In this document: positions 33,945 to 43,384 of the stretch, one piece after another | Layout: each line of letters opens with the position of its first letter | Numbering within the stretch: position 1 is the first letter of the stretch | NCBI GenBank assembly: GCA_016806645.1 | Contig: JACSYO010000686.1 | Location: forward strand, 373,501 to 437,500 | Direction: 5' to 3' | Source of the DNA: Ophiodon elongatus | Lineage: Eukaryota > Chordata > Actinopteri > Perciformes > Hexagrammidae | DNA length: 64,000 nt | The notes under the pieces: model-generated | What the model was told of the DNA's origin: nothing | The model's database searches: none | Seen by the model: only the letters and a program-made list of their open reading frames with translations | Position numbers and translations under genes: made by a program

Positions 33945-34450
33945 AATATGCACTAATCCAAACCACCCCGACTGGATACCATGACCTGGACAAACCACGC
34001 CCTGATGGCCACGGAGGGGGAATCACCGCTTTTTACCGCCAAAACATAAAAAACAGCCTGACTACCATCCAAACTTCATCCTCATTTGCACATCTGATAT
34101 TCAAGCTCTCTGGTCCTAAACCCCTGTTCATTTCAATTACCTACCGCCCACCCAAACCCAACCCCACCTTCCTCTCCGACCAATCTGAATTCCTACAGTT
34201 CTGCTCCTTCTCCCATTCCATCCTGCTGCTTGATGACTTCAACATCCACATTGAGTCCACAGACTGTAAAACAGCCACAGAATTCAGTTTTTTCTCACTG
34301 AAGAACTCTCCACCTTCCAGCACTTGTTTAGCTCCTCCCCCACAGACCTGGTCAACCCCTACAAGAACACACTGTCCTCCTGACTTGATCAGCTTGCCCC
34401 TTTCACAACCAGAACAGTTTCTTTCATCCACACTGCTCCCTGGTTCACAC
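33945..34450 (+). pseudogene. L2-type LINE endonuclease fragment (left half of a split copy)
   Basis: One frame reads GHGGGITAFYRQ, FISITYRPPKPNP, LLLDDFNIHIES (DDFN in place of GDFN) and, after a shift, FIHTAPWFT, the first words of the post-endonuclease linker. The related copy at 53118-55300 has the same linker start (SAPWFTDELR). It is interrupted at 34450 and continues at 35029. Confidence 0.75.
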
Positions 34451-35028
34451 TATTGTATTCTGAGAAAAGTTCCGGGGAGACAAAGGACTTCTTGGAACGA
34501 AAGTTATAATAAAGCATAATTAATAAAGTGAAAAGTGTTGTGATAACAGAGTAAAAATCTCAGCTGAGGGTTCATAAGCCAATAGCAGGCAACAGCCCCT
34601 CAACAGCTGCCCGAAAAAGCAGCCTGAGAGAGTTATCTGCGCATTGACCTAAGAGAGCCTTGAACTGACCAGTACATTTGATAATATAGTCCAGTAAAAA
34701 TGTGCATCGTCGCCTCTCATTGGCTCAGTTTTGCAGCGTGGATTTGGTTAAAGTTTTATGGCTGTAGAATCGATGATTTCGGTTGGTTTAGAATCGATGC
34801 ATTGCCTCTTCTAGGCTTACCAGCACTTGAAGTCATCTCTCCTCCCTCTCGTATAGTTGAGCTGAACAACCCCCCTCCAGGGGAGTTGCTTATCAGTTTT
34901 ATTGGGGCCTGGTAGTGGCCTCAGTCTCCTGAAATCCCCTCTCTCTCTATCACATTCCTTATTTACTGGTGTAAGTCATATTATATTATTACAACCTAAC
35001 AATAGCTTTAAATTTATAATAATACTCA
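34451..35028 (+). repeat. LTR-like element splitting the LINE
   Basis: Much of this stretch is similar to the solo LTR at 41913-42579: AATCTCAGCTGAGGG, GCGCATTGACCTAAGAGAGC, TGAACTGACCAGTACATTTG, CGTCGCCTCTCATTGGCTCA, then GGCACTTGAAGTCATCTCTC-type and TTATTACAACCTAACA blocks. The LTR homology ends at 35001, with 27 extra bases before the LINE resumes. ACAC occurs on both sides (34447-34450 and 35029-35032) and may be the target duplication, but it is short. Confidence 0.65.
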
Positions 35029-35290
35029 ACACCTGAACTCCGCCTCATGAAATACCGGAAACGCCGACTGGAGCAACTCTCCAACAAAACCGGACTCACA
35101 GTACACACCCTGGTTTAGAAGGAATACATACAGCAATACAAACTGGCTCTCAATACTACACGCTCCACCTATTACTCTGGCATCATCCACTCTGGTTCCA
35201 CCAACTCCAAGATCCTCTTTACCACAATAAATAAACTTCTCAAACCTATGGATAACGCTCTCACTCCTCCGGGACCGCACGTTACCGCTA
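35029..35290 (+). pseudogene. L2-type LINE linker (right half of the split copy)
   Basis: The frame resumes with PELRLMKYRKRRLEQ, TGLTVHTLV, a stop, KEYIQQYKLALNTTRSTYY and STNSKILFTTINKLLKP, which align with the linker of the LINE at 53118-55300 (RRCRHSGLTVHKL, KQLFSTINHLLKP). The RT is absent; the copy ends near 35290. Confidence 0.75.
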
Positions 35291-35339
35291 GTTATTTTTG
35301 CACTTTACAAACCTAGTCAAATCTCCAAATTATAGAGAC

Positions 35340-35530
35340 CCCACTCCTGGTACCAAAATGTGTAGGCAGGTGAAATTTACAAATATCCAAACCACTAAGA
35401 AAAGGGAAAATAAAAAAAAGGGGAGAAAAAGAATGACTATTTAAAGGATGACTACAAAAAGAAAAAAAGAAAAACAAAAGGAAGATATACAAAAAAGACA
35501 GATGAATGTGTAGGCAAGTGAAATTATATG
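35340..35530 (-). repeat. Possible LTR edge with primer-binding-like site; purine tract
   Basis: On the minus strand, CCTACACATTTTGGTACCAG followed by GAGTGGGG looks like an LTR end with a TGGTACCAG primer-binding-type sequence. The motif AATGTGTAGGCA(A/G)GTGAAAT occurs twice, at about 35357 and 35508. Between them lies a purine-rich tract (35395-35500). No retroelement coding sequence follows directly, so the call is weak. Confidence 0.35.
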
Positions 35531-35734
35531 ACACGAGACAAAACTATATTCAGGGTTCTTTATTTCTCGACTACTCTTAAAAGAATAGAGACGTATTAAA
35601 TTAATTTGGAATGTTCAATTTGTGTTAGATTTAACAAAGATTTTCCTGTACATTGAAAGTTGCAGAGTAAACACCAAATCTCACTTCAAAACGTTTCACA
35701 ATCTGATAAAATGACTTAAATCCTAAATGAACTT

Positions 35735-35912
35735 AATGATGCAACTTGGCAGGAAATCCAAACTTGAGCACAAAGTCGCCAAATATCTTTTCAGCTTCAG
35801 TTTTTGCTGACTTGTTACTATATTAACCAGCGGTGCTCTGGTTGGCCTGTTCGGACGCTTCCGTTTGAGGCAGCTGCACACATTGGTCACATAGTGCTCC
35901 ACTATGTGACAA
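35735..35912 (-). pseudogene. gypsy integrase fragment with internal deletion
   Basis: It matches two separated parts of the gypsy integrase at 44829-44910 and 45020-45095 almost exactly (GATGCAACTTGGCAGGAAAT and ATTAACCAGCGGTGCTCTGG), with the ~110 bases between them deleted. The minus strand corresponds to part of the catalytic core and the region before it. It is a short duplicate of the same gypsy lineage as the 40610-46990 element. Confidence 0.8.
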
Positions 35913-35944
35913 AGGACATCCAGGCATGCATGGGTTTTATTGAA

Positions 35945-36020
35945 AATCTTTACTTCTCTGAAAGCACAGAAATACATACACATCAGCGCAACACAACCGC
36001 ATGCTGCAAGCTGTTTTAGT
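35945..36020 (+). repeat. Direct repeat pair, first copy
   Basis: GAAAGCACAGAAATACA, CACATCAGCGCAACACAACC and GCTGTTTTAGTCT recur at 36356-36432 in the same order and orientation, spaced 407 bases apart. They could be parts of two LTRs of a short element or a tandem duplication. No coding sequence lies between. Confidence 0.7.
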
Positions 36021-36355
36021 CTACTGAATGATGAACATTCTCTTCTCTTATACATATACGTATAACATGTCTGCTTATACTGTTACTCTAATAACTTCAT
36101 TCACACTGGCGACATTCTGCACATTCACAAAACTCTCATTCTCGCAGGCTACAGGTGGTTACTATACTGGCTTTCTCGTTCGCGGGGTGCTAGCTAGGTG
36201 ATGCACTCTGTCCCTGACACGTTATGACATTCAACTTGCAAAACTCCGATATACATTCATATTTGCATTACTGATAGTCCGTTACTCTTACAGTTATGAT
36301 ACAACTGTGTCGCTACTTTTATACAGTTTACCACTTCTTTTTTTTTCACCACATC

Positions 36356-36432
36356 TGAAAGCACAGAAATACACGCACATCAGCGCAACACAACCGCATA
36401 CTGCAGGCTGTTTTAGTCTTCTAAATGAAGCA
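36356..36432 (+). repeat. Direct repeat pair, second copy
   Basis: Partner of 35945-36020, differing at a few positions (ACACGCACATC versus ATACACACATC; ATACTGCAGG versus ATGCTGCAAG). Confidence 0.7.
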
Positions 36433-37144
36433 AGCATAACAATCCCCTCGCTTCCTTCCCAAAAGACCCCTGAGCTGACTTAAGTGCCTGTATGAGCTTT
36501 ACTCATTGTAACCAAATATTAACCTCCTAAACCATTTCTGTTTCTATTGCAGATGAACATATGCCAGGTGAATAAACAAAACAATTAATCTATAAAAATA
36601 ATGAATAAATGAGAATACATAAGAATATGGGGGGTGTCCATGTACAGTTCTTATTGTGTCCAACATTACTGCGGGCCCCACACTCTCCCCTCCAAAATGA
36701 ATGTTGACCCGACATTACAGATTTCCCAGCGTACTAGAGTCTTCAACTGGTGAGTTATGGCCGTAGGCTCTATGGGACTCAGTCTTTCAAGATACTTTCT
36801 GCATAACAACAGTCTTTGACATGACATTCATCTCCCGCTTATGTCACGTGTTAGCAGCAGACACCACTGGCCAGGTGATATCTGAAGTGCTATTCTGCTC
36901 CTCATGTGGCTATGTATCCTGGACTGAAAGGTTTTTACTTTATTTTCTACCCCATAATCCATCAGACAGACCTACATGCAATACTCTATGTTTCACATAT
37001 ATCCCAGTATTATTTTTCAATGTAAGTGATCTGAGTTCTAGTACTCTCCTCATTAACACTCATGGACTTAGGTACTCTGATATATTAACTTCACATTTTC
37101 AAATTTTAGGCGAAACACTTATGAACACTTGTCTCATGTTAAAC
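36433..37144. other. Non-coding stretch between gypsy-related fragments
   Basis: No recognised domain. The 136-codon plus-strand frame at 36821-37231 has no motif and runs into a probable LTR. The block GGGCCCCACACTCTCCCC at 36674-36691 may be an LTR or leader remnant. Confidence 0.4.
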
Positions 37145-37146
37145 TA

Positions 37147-37515
37147 TCACAACTGTCACGAACCGGGCCGCACGGCCATGACAAAAAAGGGGGATACACA
37201 CAACCAAGTAGTTAACGAGAAGATGTATTAAGTAGCATGAAAGACAGCTTAGTCTAACAATGGCGTATGGAGTCAGTACTTTCAGCAGTAGAGGTGAGTG
37301 CATGAGTGGAAAGTGTGTATGTAATGTAAAAAAACATAATCTTAACAAAGTGCCACATGGGTGTCAACTGAGACCAGAGGGCCTTTTAACAGAGTGCACT
37401 GGCTCACAAGGCCCATGTGTTGCCAGTGCTGCTAATGAACTCAGATGTTCCCACTCCTCTGATGACCCTCTGCCACGCCACCTCCACCACCTGCAGCCAC
37501 ACAGGGTCGTCACCC
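37147..37515 (-). repeat. LTR-like repeat next to gypsy sequence
   Basis: It starts TGTCACGAACCGGGCCGCAC and continues through CAACCAAGTAGTTAACGAG. It lies just downstream (minus strand) of the gypsy RNase H fragment at 37520-37778, where a 3' LTR might be expected, but the integrase is missing. Class and ends are uncertain. Confidence 0.3.
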
Positions 37516-37519
37516 CCCC

Positions 37520-37784
37520 TATGCTATAGGGTCCAGATCAAGGCTAGGGCTTCCTTCTCAACAGAATAATTTAACTGATGGCGGTTGAACTTCTTAGAAA
37601 AGAAACTGACTACTCTGTCAACTTCCTGCTCATCTTCCTGCATCAACACTGCTCCAGGTCCTACATGGCTAGCATCCACCTGCAACACAAAAGGATGGTC
37701 AAAACAGGGAGCAGCCAGCACTGGTGCTGAACACAAAAGATACTTACCATTACAAAAAGCTTCCTGGCACTCGGTTAACCACAC
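37520..37784 (-). pseudogene. gypsy B RNase H fragment
   Basis: The minus-strand frame shows FVLQVDASHVGPGAVLMQ, FFSKKFNRHQLNYSVEKEAL and ALIWTL. The Asp in QVDAS and the Glu in EKEAL are the conserved RNase H positions, which degrade the RNA strand in RNA:DNA hybrids. It ends near 37520 without the C-terminal part. Confidence 0.85.
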
Positions 37785-37946
37785 TGTGGTGGTGGGGCGT
37801 GGTTAGGCTCAGCTGCAGAGGGGGGGAATGGGGGTGTGGCTCCACCACCAGACGAAGTCAAATAAATAAAGCTCAGTAAACGAGATCCGGTCTCAAGCGT
37901 CTTTGTGCTAGGGGGAAAACACCCACGGTAACGCTAACTTGTTACA
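37785..37946 (+). repeat. Solo LTR (162 bp) with 5-bp target duplication
   Basis: It starts TGTGGTGGTGGGGCGTGGTT, ends CTTGTTACA and is flanked by CACAC at 37780-37784 and 37947-37951. AATAAATAAAG at about 37862 could be a polyadenylation signal. Its first ~60 bases resemble the start of the longer LTR at 46385-46727. It interrupts the gypsy B pol frame exactly; subtracting it with one CACAC restores continuity. Confidence 0.85.
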
Positions 37947-37951
37947 CACAC

Positions 37952-38480
37952 AAATTGAGGCCTGGCCTTCAGCAAGTCAGTAAGAGGCGCCACAACAGAA
38001 GAAAAATTCTTACAGAAACAACGGTAATACCATACCAAGGAATCTCATGAGCTCCTTTTTAGTGGCAGGCCGTGGAAACTGCTCAACTGCCAAGACTTTG
38101 GCATGCACAGGAGCCACATGCCCCTGTCCGACCACCCGACCAATGTAAGTCACCGTTGCACAAGCAAACTCACACTTTGCTAGATTTACTGTAAGCTTTG
38201 CCTCTGCCAACTGGTCAAACAGTGCTCTAATCCGCTGTATGTGAGAAAACCAAGAATCACTATAGACCACTAAATCATCCAGGTAAACTGCACAACCGGC
38301 TAGGCCAGCCACCACACGATTCATCAGCCGTTGAAAAGTGGTGCATTTTTTAACTCGAATGGCATTACTTTATATGAATACAGCCCAGATGGAGTGATAA
38401 AAGCTGCTACTTCCTCTGCTCTTTTGGACAAGGGAACCTGCCAGTAACCCTTCAGCAGATCAAATTTGCTGACATACTTC
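37952..38480 (-). pseudogene. gypsy B reverse transcriptase palm and thumb
   Basis: The minus strand has FDLLKGYWQVPLSK at 38475-38430 (motif A with catalytic Asp), then AVYLDDLVVYSDSW at about 38290-38250 (the YLDD active site), LAKCEFACATVTYIGRVVGQ and KKELMRFLGM. A frameshift separates the first block from the second near 38345, and another lies near 38020. Confidence 0.85.
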
Positions 38481-38676
38481 AAACCATCCGACGGCTCAGG
38501 AAGGGAAAGCAGGGCTTACCCCAGGCTGTGCTCAGCATGGGGGGGGAACTGCTGACCCGGACAGGGGACATCGTCGGGCGGTGGAAAGTGCACTTTGAGG
38601 AACTCCTAAACCCGGCCAACATGTCCTCTAGAGAGGAGGCAGCGCCTGACGACTTGGGGGGGTCGAATCCATATCC

Positions 38677-39789
38677 TTGGCAGAGGCCACTAAGGTAGTC
38701 AATAAGCTCCTTGGTGGCAAGGCGCCGGGGGTGGATGAGATTCGCCCTGAGATGCTGAAGGCGCTGGACGTTGTTGGGCTGTCTTGGCTGACACGCCTTT
38801 TCAATGTCGCATGGGGGTCGGGAACAGTGCCCATGGACTGGCAGACTGGGGTGGTGGTTCCCATTTTCAAAAAGGGGGACCGGAGAGTGTGCTCGAATTA
38901 TCGGGGTATCACACTACTCAGCCTCCCGGGGAAAGTGTATGCCAGGGTGCTGGAAAGGAGGCTCCGACCGATTGTCGAACCTCGGATTCAAGAGGAGCAG
39001 TGCGGATTCCGTCCCGGTCGTGGAACAGTGGACCAGCTCTTTACCCTCGCAAGACTACTGGAGGGGCTCTGGGAGTTTGCCCAACCAGTCTACATGTGTT
39101 TTGTGGACTTGGAGAAGGCCTTCGACCGGGTCCCTCGGGGGTTTTTGTGGGGGGTGCTGCGGGAGTATGGGGTGCCGGACCCGTTACAACGGGCCATCCG
39201 ATCTCTGTACGACTGCAGTAGGAGCTGTGTTCGTATTCTTGGCAATAAGTCAGACGCGTTCCCAGTGGGTGTTGGCCTCCGCCAGGGCTGCCCTTTATCA
39301 CCGGTCCTGTTCGTGACTTTCATGGACAGGATATCTAGGCGTAGCCGGGGGGAGGAGAACGTCGGGTTCGGGGGTCTCGGGATCGCCTCTCTGCTGTTCG
39401 CAGATGATGTAGTCCTGTTAGCCTCTTCGGACCATGACCTCCAGCATTCACTGGGGCGATTTGCAGCCGAGTGTGACGCGGCGGGGATGAGGGTAAGCAC
39501 ATCCAAATCCGAGGCCATGGTGCTCTGCCGGAAACCGGTGGATTGCTCCCTCCGGGTGGGGGCGCAGTGCCTGCCGCAAGCGAAGGAGTTCAAGTATCTC
39601 GGGGTCTTGTTCACGAGTGAGGGTAAGATGGAGCGGGAGATCGACCGGCGGATCGGTGCGGCTGCAGCAGTAAAACAGGCGCTGCACCGGACCGTCTTGG
39701 TGAAGAGGGAGCTGAGCCGGAAGGCAAAGCTCTCAATTTACTGGGCGGTCTACGTTCCGACCCTCATGGTCACGAACTCTGGGTCGTGA
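38677..39789 (+). CDS. RTE/Rex3-type reverse transcriptase (defective copy)
   Basis: A 370-codon frame: KAPGVDEIRPEML (15-27), VVVPIFKKGDRRVCSNYRGI (59-78), QCGFRPGRGTVDQLF (108-122), FVDLEKAFDRVP (142-153; catalytic Asp144), LRQGCPLSPVLF (201-212) and LLFADDVVLLAS (239-250; the FADD active site). All core RT motifs are intact. The homology starts upstream, near 38500, in another frame, and a frameshift near 39780 shifts the C-terminus into the next frame. Confidence 0.92.
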   Translation: MAEATKVVNKLLGGKAPGVDEIRPEMLKALDVVGLSWLTRLFNVAWGSGTVPMDWQTGVVVPIFKKGDRRVCSNYRGITLLSLPGKVYARVLERRLRPIVEPRIQEEQCGFRPGRGTVDQLFTLARLLEGLWEFAQPVYMCFVDLEKAFDRVPRGFLWGVLREYGVPDPLQRAIRSLYDCSRSCVRILGNKSDAFPVGVGLRQGCPLSPVLFVTFMDRISRRSRGEENVGFGGLGIASLLFADDVVLLASSDHDLQHSLGRFAAECDAAGMRVSTSKSEAMVLCRKPVDCSLRVGAQCLPQAKEFKYLGVLFTSEGKMEREIDRRIGAAAAVKQALHRTVLVKRELSRKAKLSIYWAVYVPTLMVTNSGS

Positions 39790-40181
39790 CCGAAAGAACG
39801 AGGTCTCGGATACAAGCGGCCGAAATGAGTTTTCTCCGTAGGGTGGCCGGGCTCAGCCTTAGAGATAGGGTAAGGAGCTCGGACATCCGGAGGGAACTTG
39901 GAGTTGAGGCGCTACTCCTTCGTATCGAAAGGAGTCAGCTGAGGTGGTTCGGGCATCTAATCAGGATGCCTCCTGGACGCCTCCCGTTAGAGGTTTTCCA
40001 GGCACGCCCAACTGGTAGGAGGCCCAGGGGAAGACCCAGGACACGCTGGAGGGATTATATCTCCCAGCTGGCCTGGGAACGCCTCGGGATCCCCCAGAAC
40101 GAGCTGGAACGTGTTGCGGGTGAGAGGGAAGCCTGGGTCGGCCTGCTAGGCCTGCTGCCCCCGCGACCCGACCCCGGATAA
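39786..40181 (+). pseudogene. RTE/Rex3-type RT carboxy-terminal domain
   Basis: The continuing frame after the shift contains TERTRSRIQAAEMSFLRRVA, SQLRWFGHLIRMP and GRPRTRWRDYISQLAWERLG, the familiar RTE carboxy block, and ends with TAA at 40179-40181, just before the GGAT tail. One base-scale indel at about 39780 separates it from the RT core. Confidence 0.9.
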
Positions 40182-40207
40182 GCGGAGGATAATGGATGGA
40201 TGGATGG

Positions 40208-40600
40208 ACTTCGCTGCACCCACATGGTCTATGCAATCATCCATACGAGGTAATGGGAAAGAATCTGGCTTTGTCACCTTATTGACTTTTCAAATATCTA
40301 AACAGAACCTGAGTGTCTTGTCACTTTTAGGCACCAACAATCCTGGAGAAGCCCAGCTTGATGATGAAGGCACTGCAATGTCATTATAAACCATATACTT
40401 TACCTCAGCCTCCAAATATTTACGCATCTCAGGAGAAACTCTATAAAAATGCTAACGAATAGGCTTCGCATCACCTACATCAATGTCGTGCTCAATCCAG
40501 TTAGTACGGGACGACACGTTACCAAACACATTTGGATATTTCAAATCAGGGACAGACAGGATCGTCACACAACCAACAAACCAAACGTGTAACTACAAAC
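40208..40600 (-). pseudogene. gypsy B region before and at RT start
   Basis: The minus strand gives TNWIEHDIDVGDAKPIRW, YRVSPEMRKYLEAEV, PSSSSWASPGLLVPK-like and CLDISKVNKVTKPDSFPLP blocks: the conserved entry into the gypsy RT (…H.I.T.....PIR....R.SP...). The frame then runs through HVGAAK into the insertion site of the Rex3-like LINE. Confidence 0.8.
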
Positions 40601-40609
40601 TTTTTTTCC

Positions 40610-40767
40610 CTTTACGTGCATCTGTGTATGACTGATGGTTGACCTGATCTGTTGTATATGAGTGTTTTGGGTGGATTTCTTTGTCGTAAAGGATATTTTC
40701 TGGTGGAAGCTGATGGCAACTCAGGACCACTCTCGTCTGCTTCATCAGATGCCGACACCTGTCCAGC
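40610..40767 (-). pseudogene. gypsy A pol C-terminal tail
   Basis: The minus strand reads GQVSASDEADESGPELPSAS and then RKYPLRQRNPPKTLIYNRSG, the acidic stretch and R-R..P-P..L-Y block that closes many gypsy pol proteins, then a stop. It is the continuation of the integrase at 44201 onwards; the hAT element lies in between. Confidence 0.75.
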
Positions 40768-41181
40768 GTTGACCTTAGGGCTGTGCGGTATACCGACTGA
40801 ACCGGTATACTGGTTTCAAATTTCCATACGGTATGGATTTTTCATATACCATCATACCGGTACACAGCCGTAACAACTGTTGTCGCTCTTCGGCAGGCAA
40901 AATATATTGTTCACCGCTGAGGGCGCAGCGGGCGGAGCTACTTGTCTTACTTGGGTATTGAGATGGAGTCATGGTTATAACTTTATAACAACAATTAATA
41001 ACCCACAACTAATGCTCTCTAACAGGAAAACACCACGTCACAACAGTTTGTTACACAAACAATTTGTAACACTAATAATTGTACATTTATAAAATTACAC
41101 CGCCGAACTGCATGCTGGGTACAGCTCACCCACTATCACAAGAAGAAACTACGAGAGACCAGAGATGCACCAATACATCTT

Positions 41182-41439
41182 GTGCCCAAGAGAGGAGCTT
41201 TGTCTGCTGTTTGGAGGTTTTTTGGTTTTGACAAATCCGACGTAGATCAGAAAATGATTTATTGCAAAGTTTGTCGAGCCACTGTTATTGCCTCTGGTGG
41301 CAACACTAGCAATTTACTCCATCACCTCAGTAGAAAGCATGTGTTGGAATACGAAGAGTGTATGCGATTACGGTCCTCGGATTCGACACCGTCAACCAGT
41401 CATGGCAGTGTGAGTGAATCAGTGAAGCCAAAGGGTTAG
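41182..41439 (+). CDS. hAT transposase N-terminus with BED zinc finger
   Basis: An 85-codon frame: VWRFFGF (10-16), YCKVC (27-31) and LLHHLSRKH (45-53), i.e. the CX2C and HX4-5H ligands of a BED zinc finger that binds the element's ends. It ends at a TAG at 41437-41439. The same frame continues beyond the stop with TSLQEAFARGSAYDKKSKRW and SDITDAITQKL before further stops, so the TAG is a disabling mutation. It is related to vertebrate ZBED-type proteins. Confidence 0.88.
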   Translation: MPKRGALSAVWRFFGFDKSDVDQKMIYCKVCRATVIASGGNTSNLLHHLSRKHVLEYEECMRLRSSDSTPSTSHGSVSESVKPKG

Positions 41440-41672
41440 ACATCGCTTCAAGAGGCATTTGCTCGAGGCAGTGCTTATGACAAAAAAAGCAAGCGGTGGA
41501 GCGACATTACAGACGCAATAACGCAAAAATTATATTACTAATAGCCTAAAAGTAGTAAATATTTAAAATTGTGTGAGGTTTTCAAAAATGGATGGTGTTT
41601 TTATTAACGTTTGAATTAGCAAGCTATAATATTTCTTAATAGAAAAAAAGTACTAAACATTGTGTTTGTTGG

Positions 41673-42595
41673 TTGTACAGTGAGAAGTGTAAAAGATACC
41701 TGCATAGAACGAGCAGTGTGTGCAAAAGAATTGTTGGTGCCTTCTTGTACTCCTGGAAAAGGAAGAGGGACCTGGCCATTGCTCAGGCTGAACTTGGCCT
41801 GCCAAAGCACGAGCTCATAACAGAGACGCCTACTAGGTGGGGATCACGACAAAAGATGATCCAAAGACTGACTGAGCAGGAGAGAGCCATAAGTCAGGTG
41901 TTGAAAGACAAGTGTTAGTATTCATAATCTTTGGGCGGACTTGTAAGAGAATTTCTGGATTCAGTAGGTTAAAATAAAAATCAATTTAATAAAAGTTGGT
42001 AATACAGTGCATAATTCTCAGCTGAGGGATCATAGGCCAATGGCAGGCCACAGCCCCTCAACAGTTGCCTGCGAGAGTTAACTGTCTGTGCGCATTGACC
42101 TAAGAGAGCCTCGAACTGACCAGTACATTTGATTATATAGTCCAATGAAAAATGTACATCGTCGCCTCTCATTGGCTCAGTTTTACAACATATATTCGGC
42201 TAAAGTTTCACATGGCTAGAATCAGCATTCGGATTGGTCACGTCGGTGCATCGCCTCCTCCAGGCTTTATGGCACTTGAAGTCATCTCTCCACCTTCTCG
42301 TAAAGTTCAGCAGAACAACCCTCCTCAAGTGGAGTTGTTTTATTGCCCTTTGTGTTCATCTAGGAGACTAGTATCCATCCCCCTCTCTCTATCTCATTCC
42401 ATGCATACCTGAACTAAGTCTAAGTAAGAAACTCAAATGTGGCTGTCTTCTATGTCACGCATACTCTTTCCCATAAGGCTCATTATTCCTTATTAATTAT
42501 CCTTTTTAAGTATCGTAATTTATACATAGACATTCCTTATTTACAAGTGTAAGTCATTTTATTTTATTACAACCTAACACAAGAAAACAAGGCAC
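41673..42595 (+). pseudogene. hAT transposase middle part, split by a solo LTR
   Basis: A frame from 41673 contains AQAELGLPKHELI, ETPTRWGSRQKMIQRLTEQE and ISQVLKDK, the conserved stretch after the RNase H-like core. The solo LTR (41913-42579) begins immediately after. Beyond it KTRHLVPSWQDMDVLEAVNK resumes, joining the frame that starts at 42596. Roughly 200 residues of the catalytic core between 41530 and 41680 are absent. Confidence 0.88.
41913..42579 (+). repeat. Solo LTR inside the hAT transposase
   Basis: 667 bases, beginning TGTTAG and ending CTAACA (terminal inverted repeat), flanked by CAAG at 41909-41912 and 42580-42583. Removing the LTR with one CAAG brings the hAT transposase back into one frame. 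The family also occurs at 34451-35001. No internal retroelement sequence remains, so it is a product of LTR-LTR recombination (established mechanism). The parent family is unknown. Confidence 0.9.
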
Positions 42596-43384
42596 TTGGT
42601 GCCCAGCTGGCAGGACATGGATGTGCTGGAGGCAGTAAACAAGGTGTTGAGTCCACTTCAGGAGTTCACAGATGCCTTGTCTGGTGAACATTATGTTAGT
42701 GTCTCATACCTCAAGCCAGTACTCCATCTCTTCAATGAAACCATTCTTGCTGAGGGAGAAAATTACACTCAACTGACCAAGGACATAAAGACAAGCATTC
42801 TAACCTACTTGAATGAAAAGTACTCAGATCCTGGCACAGATGACCTGCTAAACATGGCTTCGCTTCTTGATCCCCGCTTCAAAACTACCTACATCAAGAC
42901 TGAAAAGGTTGATGAAATCAAAGCTAGAGCAGTAGAAGAGGTCAAATCACTGCTGACAGAGCAACAGGCAGACACCACTGGCACTTCATCAGCTCTCCCA
43001 GGGGCTGTAGCAGCAGCAGCAGCAGCTGAAACTGAGGAAAACATAAAAAAGACTTTGGGCAGCTTTTTCAAAAAGCTGGTCAGCAGCACAGCTCAAAGCA
43101 GAGCAACTCTCTCAGACGAGGAGACTATTAAAGTGGAGCTGAGAAGCTACCTGCAGCCGTGGAGGTTGACAGTGACACTGACCCACCCATTGGAGTGGTG
43201 GAAATGCCACCAAGCAAATTTCCCTCGTGTAGCAAAGCTAGCCAGGAAGTATCTGTGTATTCCTGCCACCAGTGCCCCATCTGAGAGAGCTTTCAGCACC
43301 GGTGGAAATATTGTCACCTGCCTTAGGTCTGCACTGAAACCAGATGCTGTGGACAGACTAGTTTTCCTGGCACGAAATTTGTAA
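42596..43384 (+). CDS. hAT transposase C-terminal part with hATC dimerisation domain
   Basis: A 262-codon frame. Blocks: DVLEAVNKVLSPLQEFTDAL (9-28), ASLLDPRFK (88-96), an Ala-rich patch encoded by GCA repeats (about 138-147), PLEWWKCH and ARKYLCIPATS followed by SAPSERAFSTGG (226-237), the signature of the hAT dimerisation domain. It ends with TAA at 43382-43384. The reading frame is intact, but the N-terminal half is damaged. Confidence 0.9.
   Translation: MVPSWQDMDVLEAVNKVLSPLQEFTDALSGEHYVSVSYLKPVLHLFNETILAEGENYTQLTKDIKTSILTYLNEKYSDPGTDDLLNMASLLDPRFKTTYIKTEKVDEIKARAVEEVKSLLTEQQADTTGTSSALPGAVAAAAAAETEENIKKTLGSFFKKLVSSTAQSRATLSDEETIKVELRSYLQPWRLTVTLTHPLEWWKCHQANFPRVAKLARKYLCIPATSAPSERAFSTGGNIVTCLRSALKPDAVDRLVFLARNL

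Larger units (their letters stand above)
38481..40207 (+). mobile_element. Rex3-like RTE LINE, 5'-truncated, with target duplication
   Basis: Plus-strand LINE of 1,727 bases carrying an RTE-type RT and ending GGATAATGGATGGATGGATGG. It is flanked by ACTTC at 38476-38480 and 40208-40212. A near-absent 3' UTR and a GATG-type tandem tail are published features of the fish RTE element Rex3. It is GC-rich compared with its surroundings and little decayed, so it is probably among the younger insertions. The endonuclease is missing. Confidence 0.85.
37520..40600 (-). mobile_element. Ty3/gypsy remnant B (RT and RNase H), invaded twice
   Basis: The minus-strand order is pre-RT region and start of RT (40600-40208), RT palm (38480-37947) and RNase H (37784-37520). 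A Rex3-like LINE (38481-40207) splits the RT and a 162-base LTR (37785-37946) splits the RT/RNase H join. Removing each insertion with one target duplication joins the flanks in a sensible reading frame. Gag, protease and integrase are absent. Its RT differs from that of the neighbouring gypsy A remnant, so these are two lineages. Confidence 0.85.

Noticed and set aside
36821..37231. 136-codon plus-strand open frame
   Set aside because: No domain or signal beyond chance; its end runs into a probable LTR.
39090..39614. 174-codon minus-strand frame opposite the Rex3-like RT
   Set aside because: Shadow of the GC-rich RT coding sequence on the other strand.
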